This document shows, one piece after another, positions 43,579-51,754 of a stretch of DNA of 64,000 bases. A program made the position numbers and the translations under genes. The notes below the pieces were generated by a model. The model saw only the letters and a program-made list of their open reading frames with translations, searched no databases and was not told the origin of the DNA. Within the stretch, counting starts at the first letter, position 1; every line of letters starts with the position of its first letter. Origin of the DNA: Actinomycetaceae bacterium (lineage in GTDB: Bacteria; Actinomycetota; Actinomycetes; Actinomycetales; Actinomycetaceae); NCBI GenBank assembly GCA_030524055.1, contig JAUNHH010000005.1, forward strand, positions 72,334 through 136,333, given 5' to 3'.

Positions 43579-43618
43579 CGAGGGCGGGGGCGCTATTAGT
43601 TACCCGCCACCGCCCTCG
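43579..43618. terminator. Paired GAGGGCGG repeats between convergent genes
   Basis: CGAGGGCGG (43579-43587) and CCGCCCTCG (43610-43618) lie between the ends of the DUF4143 ATPase and the alpha/beta hydrolase; the right copy is inside the last hydrolase codons. Confidence 0.5.
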
Positions 43619-44300
43619 TAAATCTGCCAATGAGCCACGCTACTTTCTCAGCGTGAGTTAATGGCGCAAGATGAGTCGATCTGGGCACAATCGCGAGTTT
43701 TGCCTGCGGTGCAGCGCGCAAAAACGCCTTCTCAGTGAAGCGCATCTGATCAAACTCGCCATTAATCAGCAAAACTGGCCGATTAACTCCCCCTAAAAGC
43801 CCCGGACTGCAACTGGCAATAATCGAGTTCCAGATTGCTGGCAACTCTTTATACTTCGGCACATCAGGAACTTGCTCTTCCCTGACACCTAATGCACGCA
43901 TTACCGTAAGGCGCGTTTTTGACACTTTATCAGGGTGGGCGCCCTGAGCAATCCGCCCATAGATACGATAAACGCCAGCAAGACGGTGAATAGGATCTCC
44001 AGTGGCACCAATTAATATAAGGCCACTGAGGTTGCGCCAATTCCGCACCGAATAAAGGGTGGCGACATATCCTCCGAGACTGTGTCCTACAAGAATGACT
44101 TTTTGCCCAGGCGCCCGCTTATTCACAGCCTCGGCAATAGTTTCCACTGCTGCCACTAAAGACCATGACTCATCAAAGCGGCTTCCGTGCGCCGGTAAAT
44201 CAATAGTGACAACGTCGCATTCGGGAAGGAGGTCGGCATAACCCAACCATTGGGCAGAAGAAGCCATTGAACCGTGAATTAAAATCACTAGTGGTTTCAT
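43596..44300 (-). CDS. Alpha/beta-hydrolase
   Basis: 234 aa. HG oxyanion (LIHGSMASSAQW), nucleophile S74 in GHSLGG (72-77), catalytic Asp in LLINGEFDQM and His in PRSTHLAPLTH. Full-length small esterase/hydrolase of the Abhydrolase_6 type. Substrate unknown. Sixteen bases upstream of the end of the NAD(P)-binding gene, so the two form a minus-strand operon. Confidence 0.9.
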   Translation of the reverse strand: MKPLVILIHGSMASSAQWLGYADLLPECDVVTIDLPAHGSRFDESWSLVAAVETIAEAVNKRAPGQKVILVGHSLGGYVATLYSVRNWRNLSGLILIGATGDPIHRLAGVYRIYGRIAQGAHPDKVSKTRLTVMRALGVREEQVPDVPKYKELPAIWNSIIASCSPGLLGGVNRPVLLINGEFDQMRFTEKAFLRAAPQAKLAIVPRSTHLAPLTHAEKVAWLIGRFTRAVAGN

Positions 44301-44315
44301 GATAGGCCCTGCGAA

Positions 44316-44969
44316 TTACCTGCGGAAAACCTGGACAGCGTCAGCAACGGGTGTGTCACCATCGGTGGCTTCAATAATCACCCGAGAAATATCCGGCTGG
44401 TGAAGTACCTCGTCAATAAGAGCCGCGACATTCTCGCGTCGAATATCCCCGTATTCAACGGCCCAACCCGCATGAACTCGCCCATCGCCGGGCTCATTCT
44501 TTAATGTCCCGGGCCGCACTATTACCCAATCTAAAGGCGAAGCTGCGAGGAAAACATCCGCGCTTTTCTTCACACGCATATAGTGTTCAAAGCCTTCGCG
44601 TGGTGTTTCTCCTCGCAAAGCATCGGGGAAAACAGAGACGAGAATAAAACGAGAAATGCCTGCCTGTTGAGCCGCTTCAACAGCTTTTTCTAGCCCTTTG
44701 CCGTCAATCAATGTGGTTTGATCAAGGCCTGTTCCATGCGCACCCGCAGAAAATACAATAGCGTCATGTCCAGCCATTTTCTTAGCCAATTCTTCGACAC
44801 TATCAGCGATCAAATCGCCCAATAATGGCTGACCGCCTGCATCGCTAATACGCGCAGCCTGCTCAGGCTGACGATGCAGCCCTGTGGAAATATCACCACG
44901 TGCAGTTAACAACCGAGTTAGCGGCACGCCAACTCCGCCAGCTGCGCCAATCTGAAATACGCGCATCAC
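44316..44969 (-). CDS. NAD(P)-binding oxidoreductase (atypical SDR, YwnB/HSCARG type)
   Basis: 217 aa. N-terminal nucleotide loop VFQIGAAGGVGVPLTRLL, DAIVFSAGAHGTG, ISRFILVSVFPDALRG and LDWVIVRPGTLKNEPGDGRV, the order seen in NAD(P)H-binding sensors and epimerase-like atypical SDRs. Lacks the YxxxK pair, so it may not be a classical reductase. First gene of the operon with the hydrolase. ATG 44966 is equally likely as start. Confidence 0.87.
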   Translation of the reverse strand: MMRVFQIGAAGGVGVPLTRLLTARGDISTGLHRQPEQAARISDAGGQPLLGDLIADSVEELAKKMAGHDAIVFSAGAHGTGLDQTTLIDGKGLEKAVEAAQQAGISRFILVSVFPDALRGETPREGFEHYMRVKKSADVFLAASPLDWVIVRPGTLKNEPGDGRVHAGWAVEYGDIRRENVAALIDEVLHQPDISRVIIEATDGDTPVADAVQVFRR

Positions 44970-45146
44970 GTTCTCCTTGGCAGTCGTTGCGTTAAGGTGG
45001 CAGGCATTGTCACCTATGAGCTACCACAATGGCTGATGTAGATATCGGCGTTTGTGACCCTCTTAGCTTCTCATGTGCTGATAGATCTGTCTTGGGGAAG
45101 CAGGTGGGTCAGGCAGCGCGACATCGCTCTATCCCTTCAGAGGCAT

Positions 45147-45165
45147 CTCCATTAGGCTGACCTAA
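45147..45165. promoter_or_regulatory. Candidate DtxR/IdeR iron box
   Basis: The 19 bases ending CTCC-ATTAGGCTGACCTAA match the DtxR/IdeR consensus TTAGGTTAGGCTAACCTAA at 14 of 19 positions, 33 bases before the haem oxygenase start. Suggests repression by iron. Confidence 0.55.
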
Positions 45166-45198
45166 GTAGTTCGTCGATTGTGCACTGAAGGAGCCCCA

Positions 45199-45492
45199 AT
45201 GACCTTCGTCAATATCACTGCCTTAACTTTCCCTGCCGGTGCAGAAGCGGAAATTGAGTGTCGTTTCGCTGCCCGCCAGCGTGCAGTTGACCAGTCTCCA
45301 GGTTTCCAAGGTTTCGAATTGCTTCGCCCTGTAATCGGCGAAAATCGATACTTCGTGGTCACCAGATGGGACACTCGTGAGTCCTACGAGGAGTGGCTGA
45401 CTACCCGCGTCGCTGATTCTCATGCGAATGACGAAAAGCGTGGCATGAGTATTGACGTCCTCGGATTCGAGGTCGTTCAGCACGACGAATAG
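45199..45492 (+). CDS. MhuD/IsdG-like antibiotic biosynthesis monooxygenase (haem-degrading type)
   Basis: 97 aa ABM-fold protein. GFQGFELLRPVIGENRYFVVTRWDTRESYEEW (split) closely follows the MhuD/HmoA pattern, including the His (about 75, SHANDEKR) that ligates haem in those enzymes. Family members open the haem ring to free iron. The iron box just upstream supports an iron-scavenging role. ATG 45199 follows GAAGGAG. Monocistronic, ended by paired repeats. Confidence 0.85.
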   Translation: MTFVNITALTFPAGAEAEIECRFAARQRAVDQSPGFQGFELLRPVIGENRYFVVTRWDTRESYEEWLTTRVADSHANDEKRGMSIDVLGFEVVQHDE

Positions 45493-45513
45493 GTAATTCC
45501 TCCAGGGCAATTC

Positions 45514-45572
45514 ACGAGGGCGGGGCAAGCCTGGCGCAGTGCCATGTGTATTAAGGCGTGCCCCGCCCTCGT
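45514..45572. terminator. Paired exact GAGGGCGGGG repeats between convergent genes
   Basis: ACGAGGGCGGGGC (45514-45526) and GCCCCGCCCTCGT (45560-45572), 33-base loop, between the ends of the haem oxygenase and VOC genes. Perfect 13-bp stem; works in both directions. Confidence 0.6.
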
Positions 45573-45595
45573 TACTGGTATACCCAGCGAATCAC

Positions 45596-46366
45596 TCAGA
45601 GCTGCACGACGCTAAAACCGACCCCATCAGGGTCTGCGCATCGTCCGATCCGACCCCACGGAGTGTCTGTCACCTCAGAAAGAAGCGTGCCGCCCAGGTC
45701 GCGTACGCGCTCACACGCACTATCGGCATTGGCGACAGCAAAATAGATCTCCCAACCCACGGGGAATGAACCCCGCTCGAATTCTTGGGTCGTCGAACTT
45801 AGTCCAACCTGAGCCTGTTCACCAGGCCCATTTGTGACGAATTCTAAGGAGGGGTCAAGGATCTGAGGATCCCAGCCAAAGGCCGTGGTAAATAACTTGA
45901 CTGCCGCAGAGAAATTCCCGCCATAAGCCTCATGCCATACGGGGAAACCTGCCTCGAATGGAGTGGGGTCCTCCTCTTTTGGCAAGGATAAAAGGCCAAT
46001 ACGTAATCCGCAGGGAACTCCAACTGCAGCGAAACTTGTCGTGTCATCAATAGGAGTTGGCGGGGTGAAAATAGTGGCGCCACCATCCTGCGCGCGCTTG
46101 GCTGCTAAAGCCACGTCCTCAACCCCAAGTGAAACGAGCCAACCAGAAAAACCAGGATCGTTTCCTTCTGCGGCAATTGCTGGCTCGAAACTGGTGAGTA
46201 ACCGCCCGTGGTGAGTGACAGGGCGATTCAGCGGCATATCGTCAGTGGGTGCGTTAATTTCCCAACCGAAAAGTGCGGCGTAGAATTCTTCTGTCTTTTC
46301 GCTGGCGCCATAACGCTCTATCCATAATGGATTGCCTGAAATTCTCGTGTGAGATGCTGCTGTCAT
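45596..46366 (-). CDS. VOC-family (glyoxalase/dioxygenase fold) protein, two domains
   Basis: 256 aa with two VOC halves: WIERYGASEKTEEFYAALFGWEI and DPGFSGWLVSLGVEDVALAAKRAQDGGATIFTPP (split), then VWHEAYGGNFSAAVKLFTTAFGWDP and CADPDGVGFSVVQL. Similar to actinobacterial glyoxalase-like proteins of the 27 kDa antigen (Cfp30B) group; reaction unknown. ATG 46366 has GGAGG upstream, better than the ATG 12 bases earlier. Confidence 0.88.
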   Translation of the reverse strand: MTAASHTRISGNPLWIERYGASEKTEEFYAALFGWEINAPTDDMPLNRPVTHHGRLLTSFEPAIAAEGNDPGFSGWLVSLGVEDVALAAKRAQDGGATIFTPPTPIDDTTSFAAVGVPCGLRIGLLSLPKEEDPTPFEAGFPVWHEAYGGNFSAAVKLFTTAFGWDPQILDPSLEFVTNGPGEQAQVGLSSTTQEFERGSFPVGWEIYFAVANADSACERVRDLGGTLLSEVTDTPWGRIGRCADPDGVGFSVVQL

Positions 46367-46498
46367 AAAAGCCTCCACAGTAGTGATTGTTCGCCTTTAG
46401 TGGTGTCTTTATCAGCCTAATAGAGAATGGCGAATGGATACGACTCCAATCCTGCTCTTTTTGCTGGCCAACGCGTCCACCAGCGCAGACTCCGATCG

Positions 46499-47296
46499 CT
46501 AGACAGAATAGGCAGCAGCAAGGGCAACCAATAGTGGTGGATAAATTTCCCTGGAAGGATGCACAGATAAAGTGATCTCAGTTTTCTTACCGCGTGGCTG
46601 GAGGGGAGCGGAGCCAAGTGCAACAAAAGGCGTGAGGGGCGCTAAATGTTCTTCGGGGTCAGCGCCACTGGGAGTTACTGTGGCGAGAATGTGATGAGCG
46701 TGAGGAAAAATAGGTATTTCCACGTCAATAATGCCTCGTCGGAGTGTGCCCGAATAGGGGAGACCGTGTGGAATAGGGGCCGAAAATGTGCCAATCCATT
46801 GAAAAGGAGCCGGGCCTAAAAGCGGACGAATCTGCTGCGGGATATCAAGGTGAATGCGCGCGGTATAGGGGCTTGCTTGTGTAAAAATACTCCGCTCAGG
46901 CAATGTTGATTCGGCAATTCGATCTCCAGATCGTCGGAATAGTCCAGGAGCTACCCCCACTGCTTTGGTGAAACGCCGAGTAAATGTTCCCACCGAAGAA
47001 TAACCCACTTCATAACAGGCTTCGGCGACTGTGGCATCCTCTAAAAGAAGGAGCCTTTTTGCTTCATGAAGGCGAATCATTGACAAATATGCCACCGGTG
47101 AAAAGCCAATATAGCGGCTAAAAAGTCGGGTGATATGGGATTCGCTATAAGCCAGGTGATCGGCCAGGTCGTAGATAGTGAGGGGCTGTGCATAATGCGC
47201 GCGCAAAAAGCGCAGTGCCTGTATTGGCAGATGGGTATGCAGGTGATTATGTGCGTCGGAAATGACGTCCCCGTGCTGATCCGCTGGCTCAGACAT
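46499..47296 (-). CDS. AraC-family regulator with GyrI-like effector domain
   Basis: 265 aa. N-terminal pair of HTHs: ALRFLRAHYAQPLTIYDLADHLAYSESHITRLFSRYIGFSPVAYLSMIRL (split), with the AraC signature ACYEVGYSSVGTFTRRFTKAVGVAPGLFRR. The C-terminal half (ARIHLDIPQQIRPL ... HAHHILATVTPSGAD) looks like a degenerate ligand-binding domain. Reversed order (DNA-binding first) is as in Rob/SoxS-related regulators. Probably controls an adjacent gene such as the VOC protein; target unknown. Confidence 0.9.
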   Translation of the reverse strand: MSEPADQHGDVISDAHNHLHTHLPIQALRFLRAHYAQPLTIYDLADHLAYSESHITRLFSRYIGFSPVAYLSMIRLHEAKRLLLLEDATVAEACYEVGYSSVGTFTRRFTKAVGVAPGLFRRSGDRIAESTLPERSIFTQASPYTARIHLDIPQQIRPLLGPAPFQWIGTFSAPIPHGLPYSGTLRRGIIDVEIPIFPHAHHILATVTPSGADPEEHLAPLTPFVALGSAPLQPRGKKTEITLSVHPSREIYPPLLVALAAAYSV

Positions 47297-47336
47297 AGCG
47301 TCACCCTAGCCTTCCGCTGGATCCTTTGCTGTTGAT

Positions 47337-47349
47337 ACGAGGGCGGGGT
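47337..47349 (+). repeat. GAGGGCGGGG repeat copy
   Basis: ACGAGGGCGGGGT between the AraC gene start and the TetR operator. Confidence 0.7.
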
Positions 47350-47374
47350 GCTTCTTCAGTGGACTCCCCCCACG

Positions 47375-47419
47375 TGACCGGAGTCAAAAATGACTGCGGT
47401 TCATTTTTGACTCCGGTCA
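47375..47419. promoter_or_regulatory. TetR operator palindrome of the TetR/MFS/PPDK-like operon
   Basis: Perfect 19-bp inverted repeat TGACCGGAGTCAAAAATGA (47375-47393) and its complement (47401-47419), 7-base spacer, ending 15 bases before the TetR start. Long enough for two TetR dimers or one extended site. Confidence 0.8.
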
Positions 47420-47434
47420 TGTTAGTCTTCCCGC

Positions 47435-48010
47435 ATGAGTGACCGAGTGGCCCGGCGGCGAGCCGAGGTGAGAGAACGAATCTTCACCCAAGCCATGCGC
47501 CTTTTTGTTGAGCGAGGATTCGATGCAGTGACTGTCGCCGAAATTGCTGACGCCGCAGAGATTGCCAAAGGGACTTTCTTTACGCATTTCCCGTCAAAGC
47601 GGGATATTTTCCGCTATCTCGGCGAGCAACTTGTTGACGTGATGGAAAAGCAGGCGCCCACTCAGGGCGGTGCACGTCATCGCATTGATACCGCCCTTAA
47701 CGCTGCAGCGACATGGATGGAAGACAATGCTGACCTCGCTCGGATGATGCTCCAATCCCGTAGCTTTAATTTCTCTTCCGATATTGGCTCGCCTAGTCAG
47801 CAGCGTTTCGCAAGCCTTATTACTGAAGCTCTGACCCTGGGCGTAAATAGCGGTGAGTTGCGCGCTAACCTTCCTATTTCTGACGCTGTCGTGCTGATCC
47901 AAGGAATCTGGTATGTCAACGTCATTCAATGGGCCGCCTCTACCAGTGATCGTCCCCTTAAAGACTATATTCACTCCGCCCTCGATATTGTTTTTCAGGG
48001 GGCCGAATGA
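47435..48010 (+). CDS. TetR-family repressor
   Basis: 191 aa. HTH: RERIFTQAMRLFVERGFDAVTVAEIADAAEIAKGTFFTHFPSKRDI (split), then a helical ligand domain. Start just after the long palindrome, so autorepression is expected. Overlaps the MFS start by ATGA. Controls a three-gene operon with a drug-exporter-like MFS and a rifampin-phosphotransferase-like enzyme, so its ligand may be an antibiotic or plant/host toxin. Confidence 0.95.
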   Translation: MSDRVARRRAEVRERIFTQAMRLFVERGFDAVTVAEIADAAEIAKGTFFTHFPSKRDIFRYLGEQLVDVMEKQAPTQGGARHRIDTALNAAATWMEDNADLARMMLQSRSFNFSSDIGSPSQQRFASLITEALTLGVNSGELRANLPISDAVVLIQGIWYVNVIQWAASTSDRPLKDYIHSALDIVFQGAE

Positions 48011-49185
48011 TTGTCTTCCGGGGTATTAGCTCAAAACTTGCCCCTTCATGGGCGGTCCTTATAGCGGCTGCATTAGGGCTTGCTGGCTCAGCTCTAATGC
48101 AAACACTCTTAGCCAATGCCAGTCCGAGAATAGTCTCAGAACTTAATGCTCACCAATGGTATGGATTAGTTAATGGCACCTATCTTATTGGCAGCGCCAC
48201 TTTTCTTTTTATTGGCGCAGGTTGGTCCGATAGGGCAGGTCAAAGAAAGATGTTTATTGCCGGGCATATATTTTTTGCTACCGGCAGCCTACTCACAGCT
48301 TTTTCCTCAACAGCGTTTATCCTTCTCTTTGCCCGCGGACTTCAAGGAGTGGGCACAGGATTGTTAGCGCCTGCGGGCCTTGCCGCAATTGGAATGACCT
48401 ACACTGACCGTTCCCAACGAGGAAAAGCTCTGTCACTCATTGCTGCTATTCAAGTGGTGGCTAATGTGATTGGCCCTCCCCTTGGTGGCTGGTTTACCGA
48501 TGGGCCCGGGTGGCGATGGGGAATAGCTCTGATCTTTCCCACGAGTCTTGTGTGTATTGCCCTGGCCTTAACCTTTCCTAATCGCAGGGCAGAAATACAG
48601 TGGTGGCGAATAGATCTGGCGCAACAACTTCACCTCTGGCGTAGTGGCGATATCGCGAAAAATATCCTTCTCGCTGCCGCCTGTGGACTCGTGGGGATTT
48701 CTGCCCTCACCTATGCTCCACTTCTCCTCCAAAGCGTCTATCAGGCCAGTGCCGCACTCTCAGGCCTTCTCCTCTTGCCATTAATGGTGGGAATGGGTAT
48801 TGGTGCCGCTATTGCAGGGCATCTTGCCCACCTGAAATGGGTGCGCACTTTCGCATGGATTATTGCGCTAGCCGGATGTATGGGTGCCCTTATTCCCAGT
48901 CTTTGGCCCGCTGTTTTCTCCCTAGTACTGGCAGGAATGGGCAGTGGAATGATCTTTCCTCTTCTTATTCTCGACGTGCAGAATAATGCCGATCCTGAAT
49001 ATATGGCGCAAACGGGCGCTGGTATTCAATTTGGCCGCACGGCGGGCGCTGCTATTGGCGTACCAATCTTAAGCCTCTGGATTATTAGCGGCCTCCCAAT
49101 GGTGATCGCTATGAATGCTCTTTTTGCCTCCCTTGCTCTCGTTTCTCTCTTTGCTCTCATCCTTCAAAGGAGTGCGTCCAAATGA
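48007..49185 (+). CDS. MFS drug-exporter-like transporter
   Basis: 392 aa, about 12 membrane segments. MFS loop GAGWSDRAGQRKMF after TM2, the TM4-TM5 stretch LFARGLQGVGTGLLAPAGLAAIGMTY and the antiporter-like VIGPPLGGWF. Resembles EmrB/QacA (DHA) exporters but is shorter than the 14-segment type. Coupled at both ends by ATGA overlaps with the TetR and PPDK-like genes, so all three form one operon. Substrate unknown. Confidence 0.92.
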   Translation: MIVFRGISSKLAPSWAVLIAAALGLAGSALMQTLLANASPRIVSELNAHQWYGLVNGTYLIGSATFLFIGAGWSDRAGQRKMFIAGHIFFATGSLLTAFSSTAFILLFARGLQGVGTGLLAPAGLAAIGMTYTDRSQRGKALSLIAAIQVVANVIGPPLGGWFTDGPGWRWGIALIFPTSLVCIALALTFPNRRAEIQWWRIDLAQQLHLWRSGDIAKNILLAAACGLVGISALTYAPLLLQSVYQASAALSGLLLLPLMVGMGIGAAIAGHLAHLKWVRTFAWIIALAGCMGALIPSLWPAVFSLVLAGMGSGMIFPLLILDVQNNADPEYMAQTGAGIQFGRTAGAAIGVPILSLWIISGLPMVIAMNALFASLALVSLFALILQRSASK

Positions 49186-51599
49186 TTATTCCCCTCGAAT
49201 CAGTCACCCGCACAGACTTAAGCATTGGCGGTGGAAAGGCCGCAAATCTCGGTGAAATGATTCAGGCCGGTTTTCCCGTGCCGCCTGGGCGTATTGTCAC
49301 AACTGATACCTATAAAGAAATGCTCGCAGATATGAGGGTCGCCCCTAGCGACTCAGAAGACAGCAGTGAAGGTATCCGCACACGCATATCCGGGGCTTCA
49401 CTGCCAGAACACTGTCTCACCCAATTAACTGCGGCTACAGCGCAATTGCCTGGCCCTTTTGCTGTCCGCTCATCAGCTACCGCTGAAGACCTCGATGACG
49501 CCTCATTCGCTGGGCAACAAGAAACCCTTTTAGGTGTTCTCCACGCAGATCTTCCAGCCGCTATTTGCCAGTGCTGGGCATCCTTATGGAGCGAGCGTGC
49601 TATCGCCTATAGAAAAGAACAGGGAGTGTCGGATGAACATATCGCTATTGCGGTTGTTATTCAGCAGATGATTCCCTCCGATAGTGCTGGAGTCGCCTTT
49701 AGTAGGAACCCGCTCAATGGCGCCGAGGAAGTCCTTATTGAATCGTCATGGGGCCTTGGGGAGTCAGTAGTGTCAGGCGCTGTTACCCCTGATGCATATA
49801 TTGTGGGAAAGGATATTCAGCACAATATTGGTCTCAAACAGACGCGAATTGATTTGGCTCCAGGTGGAAATACGCTCACCACTACTGTGGCAAATCCTCA
49901 GGCTCCATCCTTGACGGATAGACAGATCTACGACATTGCGGATCTTGCTCGCCGAGTAGAAAAACACTATGGCATTCCCATGGATATTGAGTGGGCGATT
50001 CACGATGACAAGCTCTGGCTTCTCCAAGCCCGACCTATCACTACAGGAATATCCGCTAAAGAGGATGTCACGCGCGAAGTCGCCTCAGAAATCTCCTATT
50101 CCTATCAAAAGGGCCTGCATGGCATGGTTGCCCGATTTATTCACCGTGACCTTATCGAGCATTTCCCGTCCCCATATCCGCTCGACCTGTCGTGCTTTTC
50201 CTTCATTATGCGCATTATTGCTTCCGCAGGGTCGGCAATGGGCTTAGAAATCCGCAATGCTAATGATTTGCTCACAATGAACGAGGACGGGGTTGCCTAT
50301 ATTCGCAGTCCACGAGTTTCTCTACGTCATGCCTGGCGCCTACCTGGGCATTTACGCGCCACCGGACGTCACAATCCGCGGGCATGGCACTCAGGCCCGG
50401 GGAAAAGAATCGAGAACGCGACCCGAAAATACGCTGCTCTTACCCCCTCGGATCTGAGCGATCAGGATTTAGCGGGCACTATGGACCTTCTTATTAAGGA
50501 GGGTATAGCTATGGAAACTCAGCGCGTGCAATACCTCATCCGTTATATTTCCAGTGGTGCGATTCTCCAGGCTTACCTTCGCCTTGCCCGTGCGCCCTTT
50601 AATCAATTCGATCTTCTTGGTGAACTCGATTATGTCAGCGCCACTATCCTAAAGAAAATGGCTGCCTTAGCCAGCTCTGCCCCACCTGAAGCTTCCCGCC
50701 TTCTCGCCGAAAAACCCATCAATATCGGCGCCCTGAAAAGCACTCAATGGTGGACCCGCGTTGAAGAATTCCTCGATATTTACGGTGCCCGAACGACAAC
50801 AATGTATCAGCCATTTTCGGCCACCAGTTGGCGAGAGGATGTCCCTGGATTCCTCTCATTATTAGCAATGAGCGTCGATACTCCTGCGCCCCGGCCTCGT
50901 CACAAAAGACTCACCGAAAAAATTGCCGCCAGATTACCCCGCTATATGCGCCCCAATTTCCATCGCACCCTCGACGATTTCCGCCAAGGGCACGTCATGC
51001 GGGAAATCTCCGTCCTCCAATTTGAAAACCTTGGGGCCCTCCTCCGCTCTTTCGCTAAAGAAGCCGGGCAACGCCTTCACAGTCGCGGCCTTATTGACCG
51101 CCCCGACCAGGTGCTCTTTTTGACAATGGAGGAATTGCTCGCCTATTTGCGGGGCGCTCGCTTCGATATTTCCGCAGTGGTCGCTAAAAGAGAGCGCTCC
51201 CGCCCTCGTGCATTACGGGAATGGACTGGTGCCTTGCGTGCCGCCACAGCGCAGATGTCCCAGACAAATGCTGAGACATTAAGGGGCGTTCCTGCCAGCC
51301 CAGGAATAGTGACCAGCACTGTCCGGATTATTCGTGAACCTGCCGATTTTCCGCGTCTTCAGCCTGGCGATATTTTGCTTTGCCACACAACGGATCCCGC
51401 CTGGACGCCGCTGTTCGCGCGCGCCGCCGGGGTGATTACCGAGGTCGGCGGGCGCCTGTCCCACGCGGCGATTGTTGCCCGCGAATATGGCATTCCCGCG
51501 GTGATGGGAATCAACGGCGCGCTCCACCTGCCCGACGGGGCGCGTGTGGAAGTCAATGGCAATAGGGGAGAGGTGAGCCTTCTCGATACTTTCAGATAG
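49182..51599 (+). CDS. PEP-synthase/rifampin-phosphotransferase-like enzyme
   Basis: 805 aa. ATP-binding domain (about 1-300): IGGGKAANLGEMIQAGFPVPPG, FAVRSSATAEDLDDASFAGQQET and GVAFSRNPLNGAEEVLIESSWGLGE (split). A variable middle domain (about 310-690). C-terminal swivel domain with the phospho-His in EVGGRLSHAAIVAREYGIPAVMG. This three-part order is that of rifampin phosphotransferase (Rph), not of PEP synthase, which has a TIM barrel after the His domain. Transfers a phosphoryl group from ATP via His to an unknown acceptor. Operon with TetR and MFS suggests inactivation plus export of a small molecule. Confidence 0.9.
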   Translation: MIIPLESVTRTDLSIGGGKAANLGEMIQAGFPVPPGRIVTTDTYKEMLADMRVAPSDSEDSSEGIRTRISGASLPEHCLTQLTAATAQLPGPFAVRSSATAEDLDDASFAGQQETLLGVLHADLPAAICQCWASLWSERAIAYRKEQGVSDEHIAIAVVIQQMIPSDSAGVAFSRNPLNGAEEVLIESSWGLGESVVSGAVTPDAYIVGKDIQHNIGLKQTRIDLAPGGNTLTTTVANPQAPSLTDRQIYDIADLARRVEKHYGIPMDIEWAIHDDKLWLLQARPITTGISAKEDVTREVASEISYSYQKGLHGMVARFIHRDLIEHFPSPYPLDLSCFSFIMRIIASAGSAMGLEIRNANDLLTMNEDGVAYIRSPRVSLRHAWRLPGHLRATGRHNPRAWHSGPGKRIENATRKYAALTPSDLSDQDLAGTMDLLIKEGIAMETQRVQYLIRYISSGAILQAYLRLARAPFNQFDLLGELDYVSATILKKMAALASSAPPEASRLLAEKPINIGALKSTQWWTRVEEFLDIYGARTTTMYQPFSATSWREDVPGFLSLLAMSVDTPAPRPRHKRLTEKIAARLPRYMRPNFHRTLDDFRQGHVMREISVLQFENLGALLRSFAKEAGQRLHSRGLIDRPDQVLFLTMEELLAYLRGARFDISAVVAKRERSRPRALREWTGALRAATAQMSQTNAETLRGVPASPGIVTSTVRIIREPADFPRLQPGDILLCHTTDPAWTPLFARAAGVITEVGGRLSHAAIVAREYGIPAVMGINGALHLPDGARVEVNGNRGEVSLLDTFR

Positions 51600-51677
51600 C
51601 AGCGCGGCACAGGACACTCCCGCTGCGGTAAACCAGGGCGCAGTTGACACCGAGCTGCCATCCTCAACGCACGCAAA

Positions 51678-51704
51678 AGGGCCGCAGCCAAGCGGCTGCG
51701 GCCC
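51678..51704 (-). terminator. Terminator between convergent genes
   Basis: Arms AGGGCCGCAGCC (51678-51689) and GGCTGCGGCCCT (51693-51704). On the minus strand it is followed by TTTTG, so it mainly serves the secreted-protein gene at 51755. Confidence 0.8.
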
Positions 51705-51754
51705 TCTCTGCGAAGGTGATGTGATGACGTCAAGCAAAGTGCTTGAGCATCAGA

